Part shown: positions 26,685 through 35,275 of the stretch, one piece after another | How the letters are laid out: each line of letters starts with the position of its first letter | Position numbering within the stretch: the stretch's first letter is position 1 | Origin: Streptomyces sp. ISL-1 | GTDB taxonomy: Bacteria; Actinomycetota; Actinomycetes; Streptomycetales; Streptomycetaceae | DNA: 64,000 nucleotides | Reading direction: 5' to 3' | Assembly: GCF_018614585.1 (NCBI RefSeq) | Contig: NZ_JAGGOI010000017.1 | Location: 1 to 64,000, forward strand | Notes under the pieces: model-generated | What the model saw: only the letters and a program-made list of their open reading frames with translations | Told to the model about the DNA's origin: nothing | The model's database searches: none | Translations under genes and position numbers: made by a program

Positions 26685-28157
26685 ATGGACGCAGACGTGA
26701 CGGACAGTGCTGGCACGCCCGCCGAACCGGACGGCCCGGCCGGTGACGAGCCGCCGACCGGAACGCGCGGGCCTGGCAGTACGGGCGAGGCCGGTACCGG
26801 CGGGGGTGCGGCAAACGCGGACGCCGACAGGACCGGCGGGACCGGCGCGGGTACGGCAAACGCGAACGCCGACAGGACCGGCGGGACCGGCCCAGGTGCG
26901 GCAAACGCGGACGGGACCGACCCGGACAGGGCAAACGGGGCAAACAGGGACGCCGACAAAACCGGCCCGCATCCGGGTACTGGTACGGCAAAGACGGACC
27001 CCGACGGGACCGGCGCGGACGCCCATACCCCCAACCGCAGGCGCAACTGGCTGCGCTGGGCCGCCCTGGGGACCTCCCTCGTCGTCCTCGCAGCCGCCGC
27101 CGTCGGCTGGTGGTTCTATCGCAAGCTCGACGCCAACATCACCACCGACATCACCGCGGCCGCCGAGCTCGAGGCGTACGAGAAGGAGCGACCCAAGCCT
27201 CTCGCGCACAACGCGCAGAACATCCTGCTCCTCGGCTCCGACACCCGCTCCGGCGAGGGCAACAGCAAGTACGGCCGCGACGGCGGCAGCCAGCGCGCCG
27301 ACACCACGATCCTGCTGCACATCTCCGGGAACCGGAAGAGCGCGACCGCGATGTCCATCCCCCGTGATCTGATGGTCAGCATCCCCAGCTGCCGCAAGCC
27401 CGACGGCACCCGTACGAAAGCGCAGTTCGCGCAGTTCAACTGGGCGTTCGAGTTCGGTGGCGCGGCCTGCACGATCCGTACCGTCGAGCGGTTCACCGGC
27501 ATCCGCGTCGATCACCACATGGTGGTGGACTTCAGCGGCTTCAAGGACATGGTCAACGCCGTGCACGGCGTCGAGATCTGCCTCAAGGAGCCGATCGACG
27601 ACGCCGACGCGCACCTCAAGGTGCCCAGGGGCAAGCAGACGCTGCGCGGCGAGCAGGCCCTCGGTTATGTACGGGCCCGCAAGTCCATCGGCAACGGCAG
27701 TGACACCGAACGCATTCAACGCCAGCAGCAGTTCCTCGGCGCGCTGGTCAAGAAGGTGCAGAGCAATGGCGTACTGCTCAATCCGACCCGGCTCTTCCCG
27801 GTGCTGGACGCGGCGACCAAGTCACTGACCACCGACCCGGGGCTGAACTCGCTGAAGGATCTGTACGACCTGACCACCTCAATCCGCAACATTCCTACCG
27901 AAAAGGTGCAGTTCCTCACCGTTCCACGGCGGGAATACCGGGCCGACCCGAACCGCGACGAGCTCGTCGAGCCCGCGGCGGCTCAGCTCTTCAAGCGACT
28001 GCGCGAGGACAAGCCTGTGACCGTCGTCCCGGGCAAGGCCGACGATGAGCGGACTTCGCGGAAGGAATCCCCGAAGCGCGACGACGGCGGGCCCACAGGC
28101 TCGAAGCCGACGCCGGTTTTCTCCGGCACAACCGCCGCCGAGGGCACGTGTGAGTAA
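26685..28157 (+). CDS. LytR-CpsA-Psr (LCP) family protein 1, no LytR_C domain
   Basis: This 490-residue membrane-anchored protein is of the LCP family, which transfers lipid-linked glycopolymers onto peptidoglycan outside the membrane. A cytoplasmic N-terminus of about 115 residues is low-complexity, built from AN-DADRTGGTG repeats encoded by a near-60-base tandem repeat. One membrane anchor (about 123-144) follows, then the LCP domain with GSDTRS (184-189), RAD (204-206) and IPRD (225-228), the usual pyrophosphate-binding residues. The C-terminus lacks a LytR_C domain and ends in a disordered tail. The ATG at 26685 abuts a GAAGG stretch, so GTG at 26697 is an alternative start. First of three tandem LCP genes. 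Confidence 0.9.
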   Translation: MDADVTDSAGTPAEPDGPAGDEPPTGTRGPGSTGEAGTGGGAANADADRTGGTGAGTANANADRTGGTGPGAANADGTDPDRANGANRDADKTGPHPGTGTAKTDPDGTGADAHTPNRRRNWLRWAALGTSLVVLAAAAVGWWFYRKLDANITTDITAAAELEAYEKERPKPLAHNAQNILLLGSDTRSGEGNSKYGRDGGSQRADTTILLHISGNRKSATAMSIPRDLMVSIPSCRKPDGTRTKAQFAQFNWAFEFGGAACTIRTVERFTGIRVDHHMVVDFSGFKDMVNAVHGVEICLKEPIDDADAHLKVPRGKQTLRGEQALGYVRARKSIGNGSDTERIQRQQQFLGALVKKVQSNGVLLNPTRLFPVLDAATKSLTTDPGLNSLKDLYDLTTSIRNIPTEKVQFLTVPRREYRADPNRDELVEPAAAQLFKRLREDKPVTVVPGKADDERTSRKESPKRDDGGPTGSKPTPVFSGTTAAEGTCE

Positions 28158-28378
28158 AGCGATGGCCAAGGCAGGGTCGGCAGTCCATGACGATTGTGCG
28201 GAATGCCCGCTTGTAAGGAGCGTGGAATTTGTCACTGACGTCGCTGAACGTTGAACTGGGCGGATAGTGTGACGCGATCCGGTGCTTCCGACCTTGGGTC
28301 GCGCACTGCTGGATCGAATGACCGAGCGCCCTTCGGGGGAGGCGCCTCGCGTGGCACCGACGGAGGACTCAAGCAACC

Positions 28379-30103
28379 GTGGATGCGCAAAGCCGTGGAC
28401 GGGCGGACGAGATCGATCCCGCCGACCAGTGGGTGCTCAACCCGCAAACCGGCAATTACGAATTGCGACTGGACCAATCCGCACAGCGATCGTCCTCGTC
28501 GACAAGTGCCGCTCCCAGAACTCCGGCTCCCAGAACTCCGGCGCCGAGAAGTCCGCGGGACCGAAGGACGGCGTCCCCGGAGCGGGAGGTACCGGGTCAG
28601 CGCTCGCGCCGTGCGGGCAATGCCTCCGGCGGTACGAATCCCCCCACGGCGGGCCGGCGCAAGCGCAAGCAGTCCAAGTCCCGCAAGAAGAAGGCACTCC
28701 TGTGGACGGGCGGTGTGACGGCCGCCGTCGTGGTCGCCGCGGCCGTGGGCACGTACCTCGTCTACCAGCACTTCGACTCGAACCTGAACACGGTCGACGT
28801 CACGGGCGCGGGCAGCGGCGGCTTCAGCAAGGACCAGGCCGTCAATATCCTCGTCATCGGCACCGACAAGCGGTCCGGGACGGGCAATGAGTCCTACGGC
28901 GACAAGGACAGCGTCGGGCACGCCGACACCACGATCCTCTTCCATGTCTCCAAGGACCGGACGAACGCGACCGCGCTGTCCATCCCACGCGACCTGATCA
29001 CCGATATCCCGAAGTGCGAGACCAAAACCGCAGACGGCACCAAGGAAATCGCCGGTACGCGCGAGACCCGGTTCAACGAGAGCCTCGGCCAGTCGGGCCG
29101 TGACCCGGGCTGCACCATGCTCACGGTCAAGAAGCTCACCGGCGTCACCGTCGACCACTTCATGATGGCCGACTTCAACGCGGTCAAGACGATGACGTCC
29201 GCCGTCGGCGGCGTCGAGGTCTGTCTCGCCAAGGACATCAAGGACAAGGACTCCAAGCTCAACCTCACGGAGGGCAAGCACACCATCGAGGGCGAGCAGG
29301 CGCTGGCCTTCGTCCGCACGCGCCACTCGGTGGGCTTCGGCGGCGACCTGAGCCGGATCGAGATCCAGCAGCAGTTCCTGAGCTCGCTGATCCGCAAGAT
29401 GAAGTCCAGCGACACCCTCTCCAGCCCCTCCAAGATGTGGGACCTGGCGGAGGCCGCGACCAAGGCGCTCACCGTCGACACCGGAATAGGCAAGATCTCC
29501 AGGCTCCGCGATCTCGGCCTGGAGCTGTCGAAGGTGGACCCGAAGAACATCACCTTCGCGACCGTGCCGGTGGTCGACAACACCGACGGCGCGACCGTGC
29601 TGCTCAACGAGGCCAAGGCCAAGCCACTGTTCTCGATGATTGAGAACGACACCTCGCTCACCGAGGTGAAGCAGCGTGAACAGGACGCCAAGAACAAGCA
29701 GCAGGGCCTGCTCAAGGGGGCGAGGGCGGCCGCGTCCGACGTGCGGGTCGCGGTCTTCAACGGCAGCCAGACGCAGGGGGCGGCGCTGACGACCCTGACC
29801 TGGCTGCAGAACGAGCAGGGCGTAATGAAGTCGAGCAACGAGGGCAATGCCCCGAGCAAGCTGCCCAAGACGACGCTGACGTACGCGCCGAACCAGGCCG
29901 ATCAGGCCCGCAAGCTCGCGGACCTCATGGGCCTGCCGGCGACGGCGCTGAAGCCGGGCACCACGAACGCCGAGGGTCTTGAGGCGATGCAGCTGACTCT
30001 GGGCGCGGATTTCAAGGGCGCGGGGGTGCCCATCACCGGTCCGGCGAAGGCGCCGGAGGGTGTGCAGAAGGTCGAAGCGGACAAACAGGTGTGTGCCAAG
30101 TGA
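28379..30103 (+). CDS. LCP family protein 2 with LytR_C domain
   Basis: This is a 574-residue LCP protein. A basic Pro/Arg/Ser-rich cytoplasmic region of about 105 residues contains a TPAPR repeat. It is followed by a membrane anchor (about 107-129), the LCP domain with GTDKRS (161-166), HAD (181-183) and IPRD (202-205), and a C-terminal LytR_C domain (about 455-560, VRVAVFNGSQTQGAAL). The usual Arg of the R-x-D segment is His here. The GTG at 28379 follows GGAGGA with a 12-base gap. It lies 221 bases after LCP 1 and 51 before LCP 3. Confidence 0.9.
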   Translation: MDAQSRGRADEIDPADQWVLNPQTGNYELRLDQSAQRSSSSTSAAPRTPAPRTPAPRSPRDRRTASPEREVPGQRSRRAGNASGGTNPPTAGRRKRKQSKSRKKKALLWTGGVTAAVVVAAAVGTYLVYQHFDSNLNTVDVTGAGSGGFSKDQAVNILVIGTDKRSGTGNESYGDKDSVGHADTTILFHVSKDRTNATALSIPRDLITDIPKCETKTADGTKEIAGTRETRFNESLGQSGRDPGCTMLTVKKLTGVTVDHFMMADFNAVKTMTSAVGGVEVCLAKDIKDKDSKLNLTEGKHTIEGEQALAFVRTRHSVGFGGDLSRIEIQQQFLSSLIRKMKSSDTLSSPSKMWDLAEAATKALTVDTGIGKISRLRDLGLELSKVDPKNITFATVPVVDNTDGATVLLNEAKAKPLFSMIENDTSLTEVKQREQDAKNKQQGLLKGARAAASDVRVAVFNGSQTQGAALTTLTWLQNEQGVMKSSNEGNAPSKLPKTTLTYAPNQADQARKLADLMGLPATALKPGTTNAEGLEAMQLTLGADFKGAGVPITGPAKAPEGVQKVEADKQVCAK

Positions 30104-30154
30104 CCCCGGAACTCCGGGTCATGAGGATCGCCTGAACTACAGGGGGGACCCGGG

Positions 30155-31870
30155 GTGGGACAGAACAGCGTGCGGAGGGAGGGGACGCGCAGTCGCGTCC
30201 CGCACGCCCGCGAACTCGGCTGGGACGACAGCCTGTACGGCGAGGGGGGCGAGCAGGCCCCCGGAGGCCGCAGGAGCAGGGGCGGCGGGCAGAGTGATTC
30301 TGACGGCCCGGACGGCGGGCCCGCGGGCGACGGGGCCGGGCGCCGACGAGGCGTCCCGGGGCGGCGCGGGAAACGTGGCAAACGCCGCATACTTCGCTGG
30401 GTCGCCTCCGTACTGTCGCTGCTGATACTTGGCACGGCCGGCGCCGGTTACCTCTATTACGAGCATCTCAACAGCAAGCTCAAGAAGGACGACCTCACGC
30501 TCGGCGGCAAGATGCGCGAGCACCAGGCCAACTCCGCCGGTCAGACCCCGCTGAACATCCTGCTCATCGGCTCGGACGCGCGGGACTCCAAGGAGAACCA
30601 GAAGCTCGGCGGCGCCACGAAGACGTTCGGCGGTCAGCCGCTCGCGGATGTGCAGATGCTGCTGCACCTCTCGGCCGACCGCAGCAATATCTCGGTGATC
30701 AGCATGCCGCGCGACACCGTGGTCAAGATCCCCGAGTGCAAGGACCCGGACACCGACAAGACGTACCCCGCGACCGGCTGGAAGCTGACCAACGAGTCAC
30801 TCGGCCGCGGCGGCCCCGGCTGCACGGTGGCGACCTGGTACGAACTCACCGGCATCACCATCGACCACTTCATGATGATCGACTTCGCGGGTGTGGTCTC
30901 CATGGCCGACGCCATCGGCGGCGTACCGGTCTGCGTCACGAAGAACATCCACTCGCGCAACAGGCAGGGCGAGGGCTCCGGGCTGAAGCTGGAGGCCGGC
31001 ACCCACCCGGTCAAGGGCGAGCAGGCGCTGCAGTGGCTGCGTACGCGCTACGGCTTCGAGGACGGCACCGACCTCGCCCGTACGCACGCTCAGCACATGT
31101 ACATGAACTCCATGGTCCGGGAGCTGCGCGAGAACACCAAGCTGACCGACCCGGGCAAGCTGCGCAGTCTCGCCGAGGCGGCCATCGGAGCGCTCACCGT
31201 CGACAAGGGCATCAACTCCGTCAAGCAGCTCTACGACCTGGGCGGGACGCTCAAGAGCGTGCCGACCGGCCGGATCACGATGACCACCATGCCGAACTTC
31301 TACACCCAGCGGCCGGGGTTCAACGGCAAGGTCGAGCCGAAGCCGGGCGATGCCGAGCAGTTGTTCCGGATGGTCCGGGAGGACATTCCGCTGGACGGCA
31401 AGGCGGCGGCGAAGAAGCCCGTCGCCGTCGCCCCGGCGCTGTCCAAGGACCCGGCGGCGGAGCCCGGTGAGATCGCGGTGATGGTGCAGAACGGCACCGG
31501 GGGCGACGGCCGGTTCGCCCAGAAGGGTCGTGCGGCGGCGGTCGTGGGGATCCTGTCCGGCAAGGGCTTCACACAGGCCAGGGCGGACGCCACGAAGAAC
31601 CCGCAGGACAAGACGGTTATCCGGTTCTCCAACGCCGAGCTGGAGGGCGATGCGCAGGCGGTCGCCAAGTCCCTCGGGATTCCGCTGACTTCGGTGAAGA
31701 AGTCGACGGATGTCACCGGTATCTCGCTGATCGTGGGTGCGGACTGGCGTCAGGGCGACACCTATCCGAAGACGGCGCCGGCGGACGACAACAAGACGCC
31801 GGAGTCGGCCCGCGCGCTGAACGGCGAGACCGAGGGCTGCATGGACATCCAGCCGGGCTTCACCTGGTAG
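30155..31870 (+). CDS. LCP family protein 3 with LytR_C domain
   Basis: This is a 571-residue LCP protein. An Arg/Gly-rich cytoplasmic N-terminus (about 75 residues) is followed by a membrane anchor (about 80-101), the LCP domain with GSDARD (139-144), LAD (163-165) and MPRD (184-187), and a LytR_C domain (about 430-530, IAVMVQNGTGGDGRFAQ). The Arg of the typical R-x-D segment is replaced by Leu, so the active site may be altered. The GTG at 30155 follows AGGGGGGA. It ends just before a strong bidirectional terminator and is probably the last gene of the LCP 1-3 transcript. Confidence 0.9.
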   Translation: MGQNSVRREGTRSRVPHARELGWDDSLYGEGGEQAPGGRRSRGGGQSDSDGPDGGPAGDGAGRRRGVPGRRGKRGKRRILRWVASVLSLLILGTAGAGYLYYEHLNSKLKKDDLTLGGKMREHQANSAGQTPLNILLIGSDARDSKENQKLGGATKTFGGQPLADVQMLLHLSADRSNISVISMPRDTVVKIPECKDPDTDKTYPATGWKLTNESLGRGGPGCTVATWYELTGITIDHFMMIDFAGVVSMADAIGGVPVCVTKNIHSRNRQGEGSGLKLEAGTHPVKGEQALQWLRTRYGFEDGTDLARTHAQHMYMNSMVRELRENTKLTDPGKLRSLAEAAIGALTVDKGINSVKQLYDLGGTLKSVPTGRITMTTMPNFYTQRPGFNGKVEPKPGDAEQLFRMVREDIPLDGKAAAKKPVAVAPALSKDPAAEPGEIAVMVQNGTGGDGRFAQKGRAAAVVGILSGKGFTQARADATKNPQDKTVIRFSNAELEGDAQAVAKSLGIPLTSVKKSTDVTGISLIVGADWRQGDTYPKTAPADDNKTPESARALNGETEGCMDIQPGFTW

Positions 31871-31881
31871 CTCGTACGGAA

Positions 31882-31915
31882 ATGGGCCCCGGGTGCGCGT
31901 GCACCCGGGGCCCAT
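31882..31915. terminator. Strong bidirectional terminator
   Basis: A perfect 15-bp stem (ATGGGCCCCGGGTGC / GCACCCGGGGCCCAT) with loop GCGT lies between the convergent LCP 3 and glycosyltransferase genes. Confidence 0.85.
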
Positions 31916-31941
31916 TCGTATCTGTCGGGGGCGCAGGAGAG

Positions 31942-32958
31942 TCAGACGGTCGTCGCCCGCACCGCCGGGCGGCGGCTCGCTATGACCTTCTTGGCCAGTG
32001 CGCGCGGGCTGGTGAGGAAGCCGTACCCCCACGACATGTGCATGGTGGCCAGCGCCACCGGGATCTGCAGGCGCGCCTTGAGCGGCAGGCCCTTGCCAGC
32101 GGGGAGGGAGCCCGCGGCGATCGCGGCCAGATAGCCGCCCGGGACGATGAAGCCCCAGGGGGTGAGAGCCGCGCCGGCCACGATGCCCGCGGCGATCACG
32201 CAGACCGCGGTCGGCGGGGCGAGGTAGCGCAGGTTGATGGAGCCCTCGTGGAAGCGGGCGACGACATGGCGCCAGCGGCCGTAGTCCTTGTACTGCTTCG
32301 CCAGCGCGCGCACGCTCGGCCGCGGCCGGTACTGCACCTTGAGCTCGGGCGAGAACCAGACCAGGCCGCCCGCCTCGCGGATGCGGAAGTTCAGCTCCCA
32401 GTCCTGGGCGCGGATGAACTCCTCGTTGTAGCCGCCCTGCTGTTCCAGCGCCTCGCGCCGGAAGACACCCAGATACACGGTTTCGGCGGGGCCCGCCGTG
32501 CCGCCGGTGTGGAAGGCGGCGTTCCCGACGCCGACCTTCGAGGTCATGGCGGCGGCGACGGCGTGCTCCCAGCCGTTCTCGCCCTCGGCGTGCATGATGC
32601 CGCCGACGTTCTGCGCGCCGGTCTCCTCGAGCAGCCGGACCGCGGTGGCGATGTAGTTCGCCGACAGCATGCCGTGGCCGTCGACCCGCACCACGATCGG
32701 GTGACGGGATGCCTTGATGGCGGCGTTCAGCGCGGCCGGGGTGCGGCCGGCGGGGTTCGGGACGGTGTGGACGCGAGGGTCTTCCCGTACGAGCTCGGCG
32801 GCGATCTCGTCGGTACGGTCCGTGGACGGCCCGAGCGCGAGTACCACCTCCATCTCGCCGTCGTACTCCTGCTCGAGGATGTGACGGACGGAGCTGCGCA
32901 GATGCCGCTCCTCGTTGAGGACCGGCATGATCACGGAGACAGGGGGCGTGGCGTTCAT
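31942..32958 (-). CDS. Family 2 glycosyltransferase, ExoA/succinoglycan-like
   Basis: This 338-residue GT-A glycosyltransferase has C-terminal membrane segments. The N-terminal domain starts PPVSVIMPVLNEERHL and has VVRVDGHGMLSANY, with the D-G-H variant of the DxD metal site seen in ExoA-type enzymes, plus an acceptor-site segment IRAQDWELNFRIREAGG. Two or three hydrophobic segments occupy about 250-310. It probably extends a lipid-linked envelope saccharide at the inner face of the membrane. The ATG at 32958 (MNATPPVSVIMPV) is chosen; upstream sequence overlaps the divergent LCP 4 leader. Its position between LCP genes suggests a shared polymer pathway. Confidence 0.9.
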   Translation of the reverse strand: MNATPPVSVIMPVLNEERHLRSSVRHILEQEYDGEMEVVLALGPSTDRTDEIAAELVREDPRVHTVPNPAGRTPAALNAAIKASRHPIVVRVDGHGMLSANYIATAVRLLEETGAQNVGGIMHAEGENGWEHAVAAAMTSKVGVGNAAFHTGGTAGPAETVYLGVFRREALEQQGGYNEEFIRAQDWELNFRIREAGGLVWFSPELKVQYRPRPSVRALAKQYKDYGRWRHVVARFHEGSINLRYLAPPTAVCVIAAGIVAGAALTPWGFIVPGGYLAAIAAGSLPAGKGLPLKARLQIPVALATMHMSWGYGFLTSPRALAKKVIASRRPAVRATTV

Positions 32959-33082
32959 CGCCCGCCACGTTACCGCGAATGGGGGACACGGACGCGCGGC
33001 GGCCGGGTCGCTGCCCGTCGCCGTAGATGGTATGGGCCTACGGTGCGGGGGATCCCCCTGTCGCCCGCGGAGGTTTCCCCCT

Positions 33083-34546
33083 GTGCCCACGCCGCCCCGC
33101 TCCCGGCAGTCCCCCTCCGGCCGTCCCCGGCCTAACGCCCGGTACCGGACCAAACGGTCGGTCGAGCGACCCCGCTGGGGCATGCGGGTGGCGACCACAC
33201 TCTCGGTCCTCGTGCTGGGGGCGGCCGGCATCGGTCATGCGGTGGTGACCAGCGTGGACACCGGCATCGGCCGGGTGGACGCCTTCAAGGACATGAAGAA
33301 CCGGCCCGACGCGGGCGAAGGCATGAACCTCCTGATCGTGGGCACCGACGGCCGCGACAAGATCACGAAGACGGAGAAGCGCAAGTACCGGCTGGGCGGC
33401 GCGCCCTGCCGCTGCACCGACACGATCATGCTGGTGCACATCTCGCGGGACCGGGAACGCGCCAGCGTGGTGAGCCTGCCGCGGGACAGTTACACCGAGA
33501 TCCCCGAGCACACCGACAAGGCCACCGGCAAGCGCCGCTCGAAGCACTCGACGAAACTCAACGCGGCGTATTCCGAGGGCGGGCCGAGCCTGACCGTGCG
33601 GACCGTCGAGCGCATGACCAAGGTGAAGATCGACCACTATCTGGAGGTGGACTTCACCAGCTTCATGAAGACGGTGGACGCGCTGGGCGGCGTGGAGATC
33701 TGCACGGTCCGGCGGATGAAGGACAGTTACACGGGTCTGAATCTCGCTGCCGGCACCCACAAGCTGGACGGCGGGCAGGCGCTGCAGTACGTGCGCTCGC
33801 GCCATATCGACGGGGCGGCCGACCTGGGCCGGATGCAGCGTCAGCAGCGCTTCCTCGCGGCCCTCATCCACCAGGCGACCAGCAGCGGCGCGCTGCTGAA
33901 CCCGGCGAAGCTCCGCGAGGTGTCCTCGACGATGCTCGGCTCCGTACGGGCCGACAAGGGTTTCGGCGCCGAGCAGATGCTCGCCCTGGGCGAGGCCATG
34001 CGCGGCTTCACCGCGGCCTCGTCGGAGTTCACGTCCGTGCCGCTCGACGGCACCAGCCGCTCCGTCAAGGGCATCGGCTCGACGGTGAAGTGGGACGTGG
34101 CGAAGTCGAAGAAGCTGTTCCAGGCGCTGCGCGATGACAAGCCGCTCGCTCAGCACCGCACGAAGAAGCCGAAGGCGACGCTGGTCGATGTGTCGCCGCG
34201 CCAGATCCGGGTGCAGGTCTACAACGGGACGCTCGCCGACGGCCTGGGCAGAGAGGTCGACCAAGCGCTGCGCGGCACCGGCTTCAACACGACCCGCGCC
34301 CCGCTGAACCGCAGCGGCAGCGAGGTGCGCCGCAGCTATGTGACGTACGACCCACGCTGGGACCGCTCGGCGAAGTCGCTGGCGGCGGCGCTGCCGGGGT
34401 GCGAGCTACGGGCAGTGAAGGGGCAGGGGCGGACGATGAAGGTGACGGCGGGGACGGATTACAAGGGGGTGACGCGGGTGCGCGCGGAGGAGCCCCGTCA
34501 GGGCGAGTTCGCCGCGATCACCGGCGACGAGGTGGTCTGCCCATAG
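33083..34546 (+). CDS. LCP family protein 4 with LytR_C domain
   Basis: This 487-residue LCP protein has a short basic N-terminus, a membrane anchor (about 34-56), the LCP domain with GTDGRD (87-92), RCTD (110-113) and LPRD (132-135), and a C-terminal LytR_C domain (about 370-470, IRVQVYNGTLADGLG). The GTG at 33083 is preferred because GGAGG lies 9 bases upstream; reading frames starting at 32915 or 33030 would run through the glycosyltransferase promoter region. It is divergent from the glycosyltransferase and probably corresponds by position to mycobacterial Rv3267. Confidence 0.9.
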   Translation: MPTPPRSRQSPSGRPRPNARYRTKRSVERPRWGMRVATTLSVLVLGAAGIGHAVVTSVDTGIGRVDAFKDMKNRPDAGEGMNLLIVGTDGRDKITKTEKRKYRLGGAPCRCTDTIMLVHISRDRERASVVSLPRDSYTEIPEHTDKATGKRRSKHSTKLNAAYSEGGPSLTVRTVERMTKVKIDHYLEVDFTSFMKTVDALGGVEICTVRRMKDSYTGLNLAAGTHKLDGGQALQYVRSRHIDGAADLGRMQRQQRFLAALIHQATSSGALLNPAKLREVSSTMLGSVRADKGFGAEQMLALGEAMRGFTAASSEFTSVPLDGTSRSVKGIGSTVKWDVAKSKKLFQALRDDKPLAQHRTKKPKATLVDVSPRQIRVQVYNGTLADGLGREVDQALRGTGFNTTRAPLNRSGSEVRRSYVTYDPRWDRSAKSLAAALPGCELRAVKGQGRTMKVTAGTDYKGVTRVRAEEPRQGEFAAITGDEVVCP

Positions 34547-34607
34547 CTGAGGCCGGCGAGGCCCCGGATCCCGCGCCGCGCCCCCGACGCCCCAGTCGTG
34601 CATGCCC

Positions 34608-35156
34608 TCAGTCCTGCATGCCCTCCGCGGCGCGCTTCTCGCGGAGCTCCTTGATCGCGCGGCGCCGGGCGAGCCGGTGGGTACGCCGGATCTGCGCCTC
34701 CTGGTAGCGCCGCTTGTCCCGCTCGCTCTCGGGTATCACCGGGGGTACGCGCCGGGGCTTGCCGTCCCCGTCGACGGCGGCGAAGACGAGGTAGGCGCTG
34801 CCGACCTGGGTCGCCGGGGTCGATTCGTTCCAGCGCTCGGCCAGGACCCGTACGCCGACCTCCATCGAGGACCGGCCCGTCCAGTTCACCTGGGCCTTCA
34901 CATGCACCAGATCACCGACCCTGACCGGCTCCAGGAAGACCATCTCGTCCATGGAGGCGGTGACCGCGGGACCGCCGGAGTGGCGGCCCGCGACCGCGCC
35001 GGCCGCGTCGTCCACCAGCTTCATGATCACGCCGCCGTGCACCGTGCCGAGGAGATTGGTGTCACTGCCGGTCATGATGTGGCTGAGGGTGGTTCGGGAC
35101 GCCGCGGTGGGCTTGCCCGGAATCTCTGCCTCCGGGCGCTGGGCCTGATCTGTCAT
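34608..35156 (-). CDS. Acyl-CoA thioesterase (hotdog fold)
   Basis: This 182-residue hotdog-fold thioesterase of the YciA/BACH type hydrolyses acyl-CoA to free acid and CoA. Core motifs are LSHIMTGSDTNLLGTVHGGV, IMKLVDDAAG (with the catalytic-type Asp) and ASMDEMVFLEPVRVGDLV. The C-terminal 40 residues are highly basic and helical. The ATG at 35156 (MTDQAQRPEA) is the usual family start; ATG at 35168 would add four residues and avoids a GGAGG that sits too close to the first. It is divergent from LCP 5 and convergent with LCP 4. Confidence 0.9.
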   Translation of the reverse strand: MTDQAQRPEAEIPGKPTAASRTTLSHIMTGSDTNLLGTVHGGVIMKLVDDAAGAVAGRHSGGPAVTASMDEMVFLEPVRVGDLVHVKAQVNWTGRSSMEVGVRVLAERWNESTPATQVGSAYLVFAAVDGDGKPRRVPPVIPESERDKRRYQEAQIRRTHRLARRRAIKELREKRAAEGMQD

Positions 35157-35275
35157 GCCCTCCACCATATGCGCGGGCTCTGCGGCGGTCGCATTGCATC
35201 AGCTTCGCAACAGCCCCGCCCCTATCCCCCACCCACCCTGTCAGCGGCCGGGGCCTGCCCTGCACACTGGTCCGC

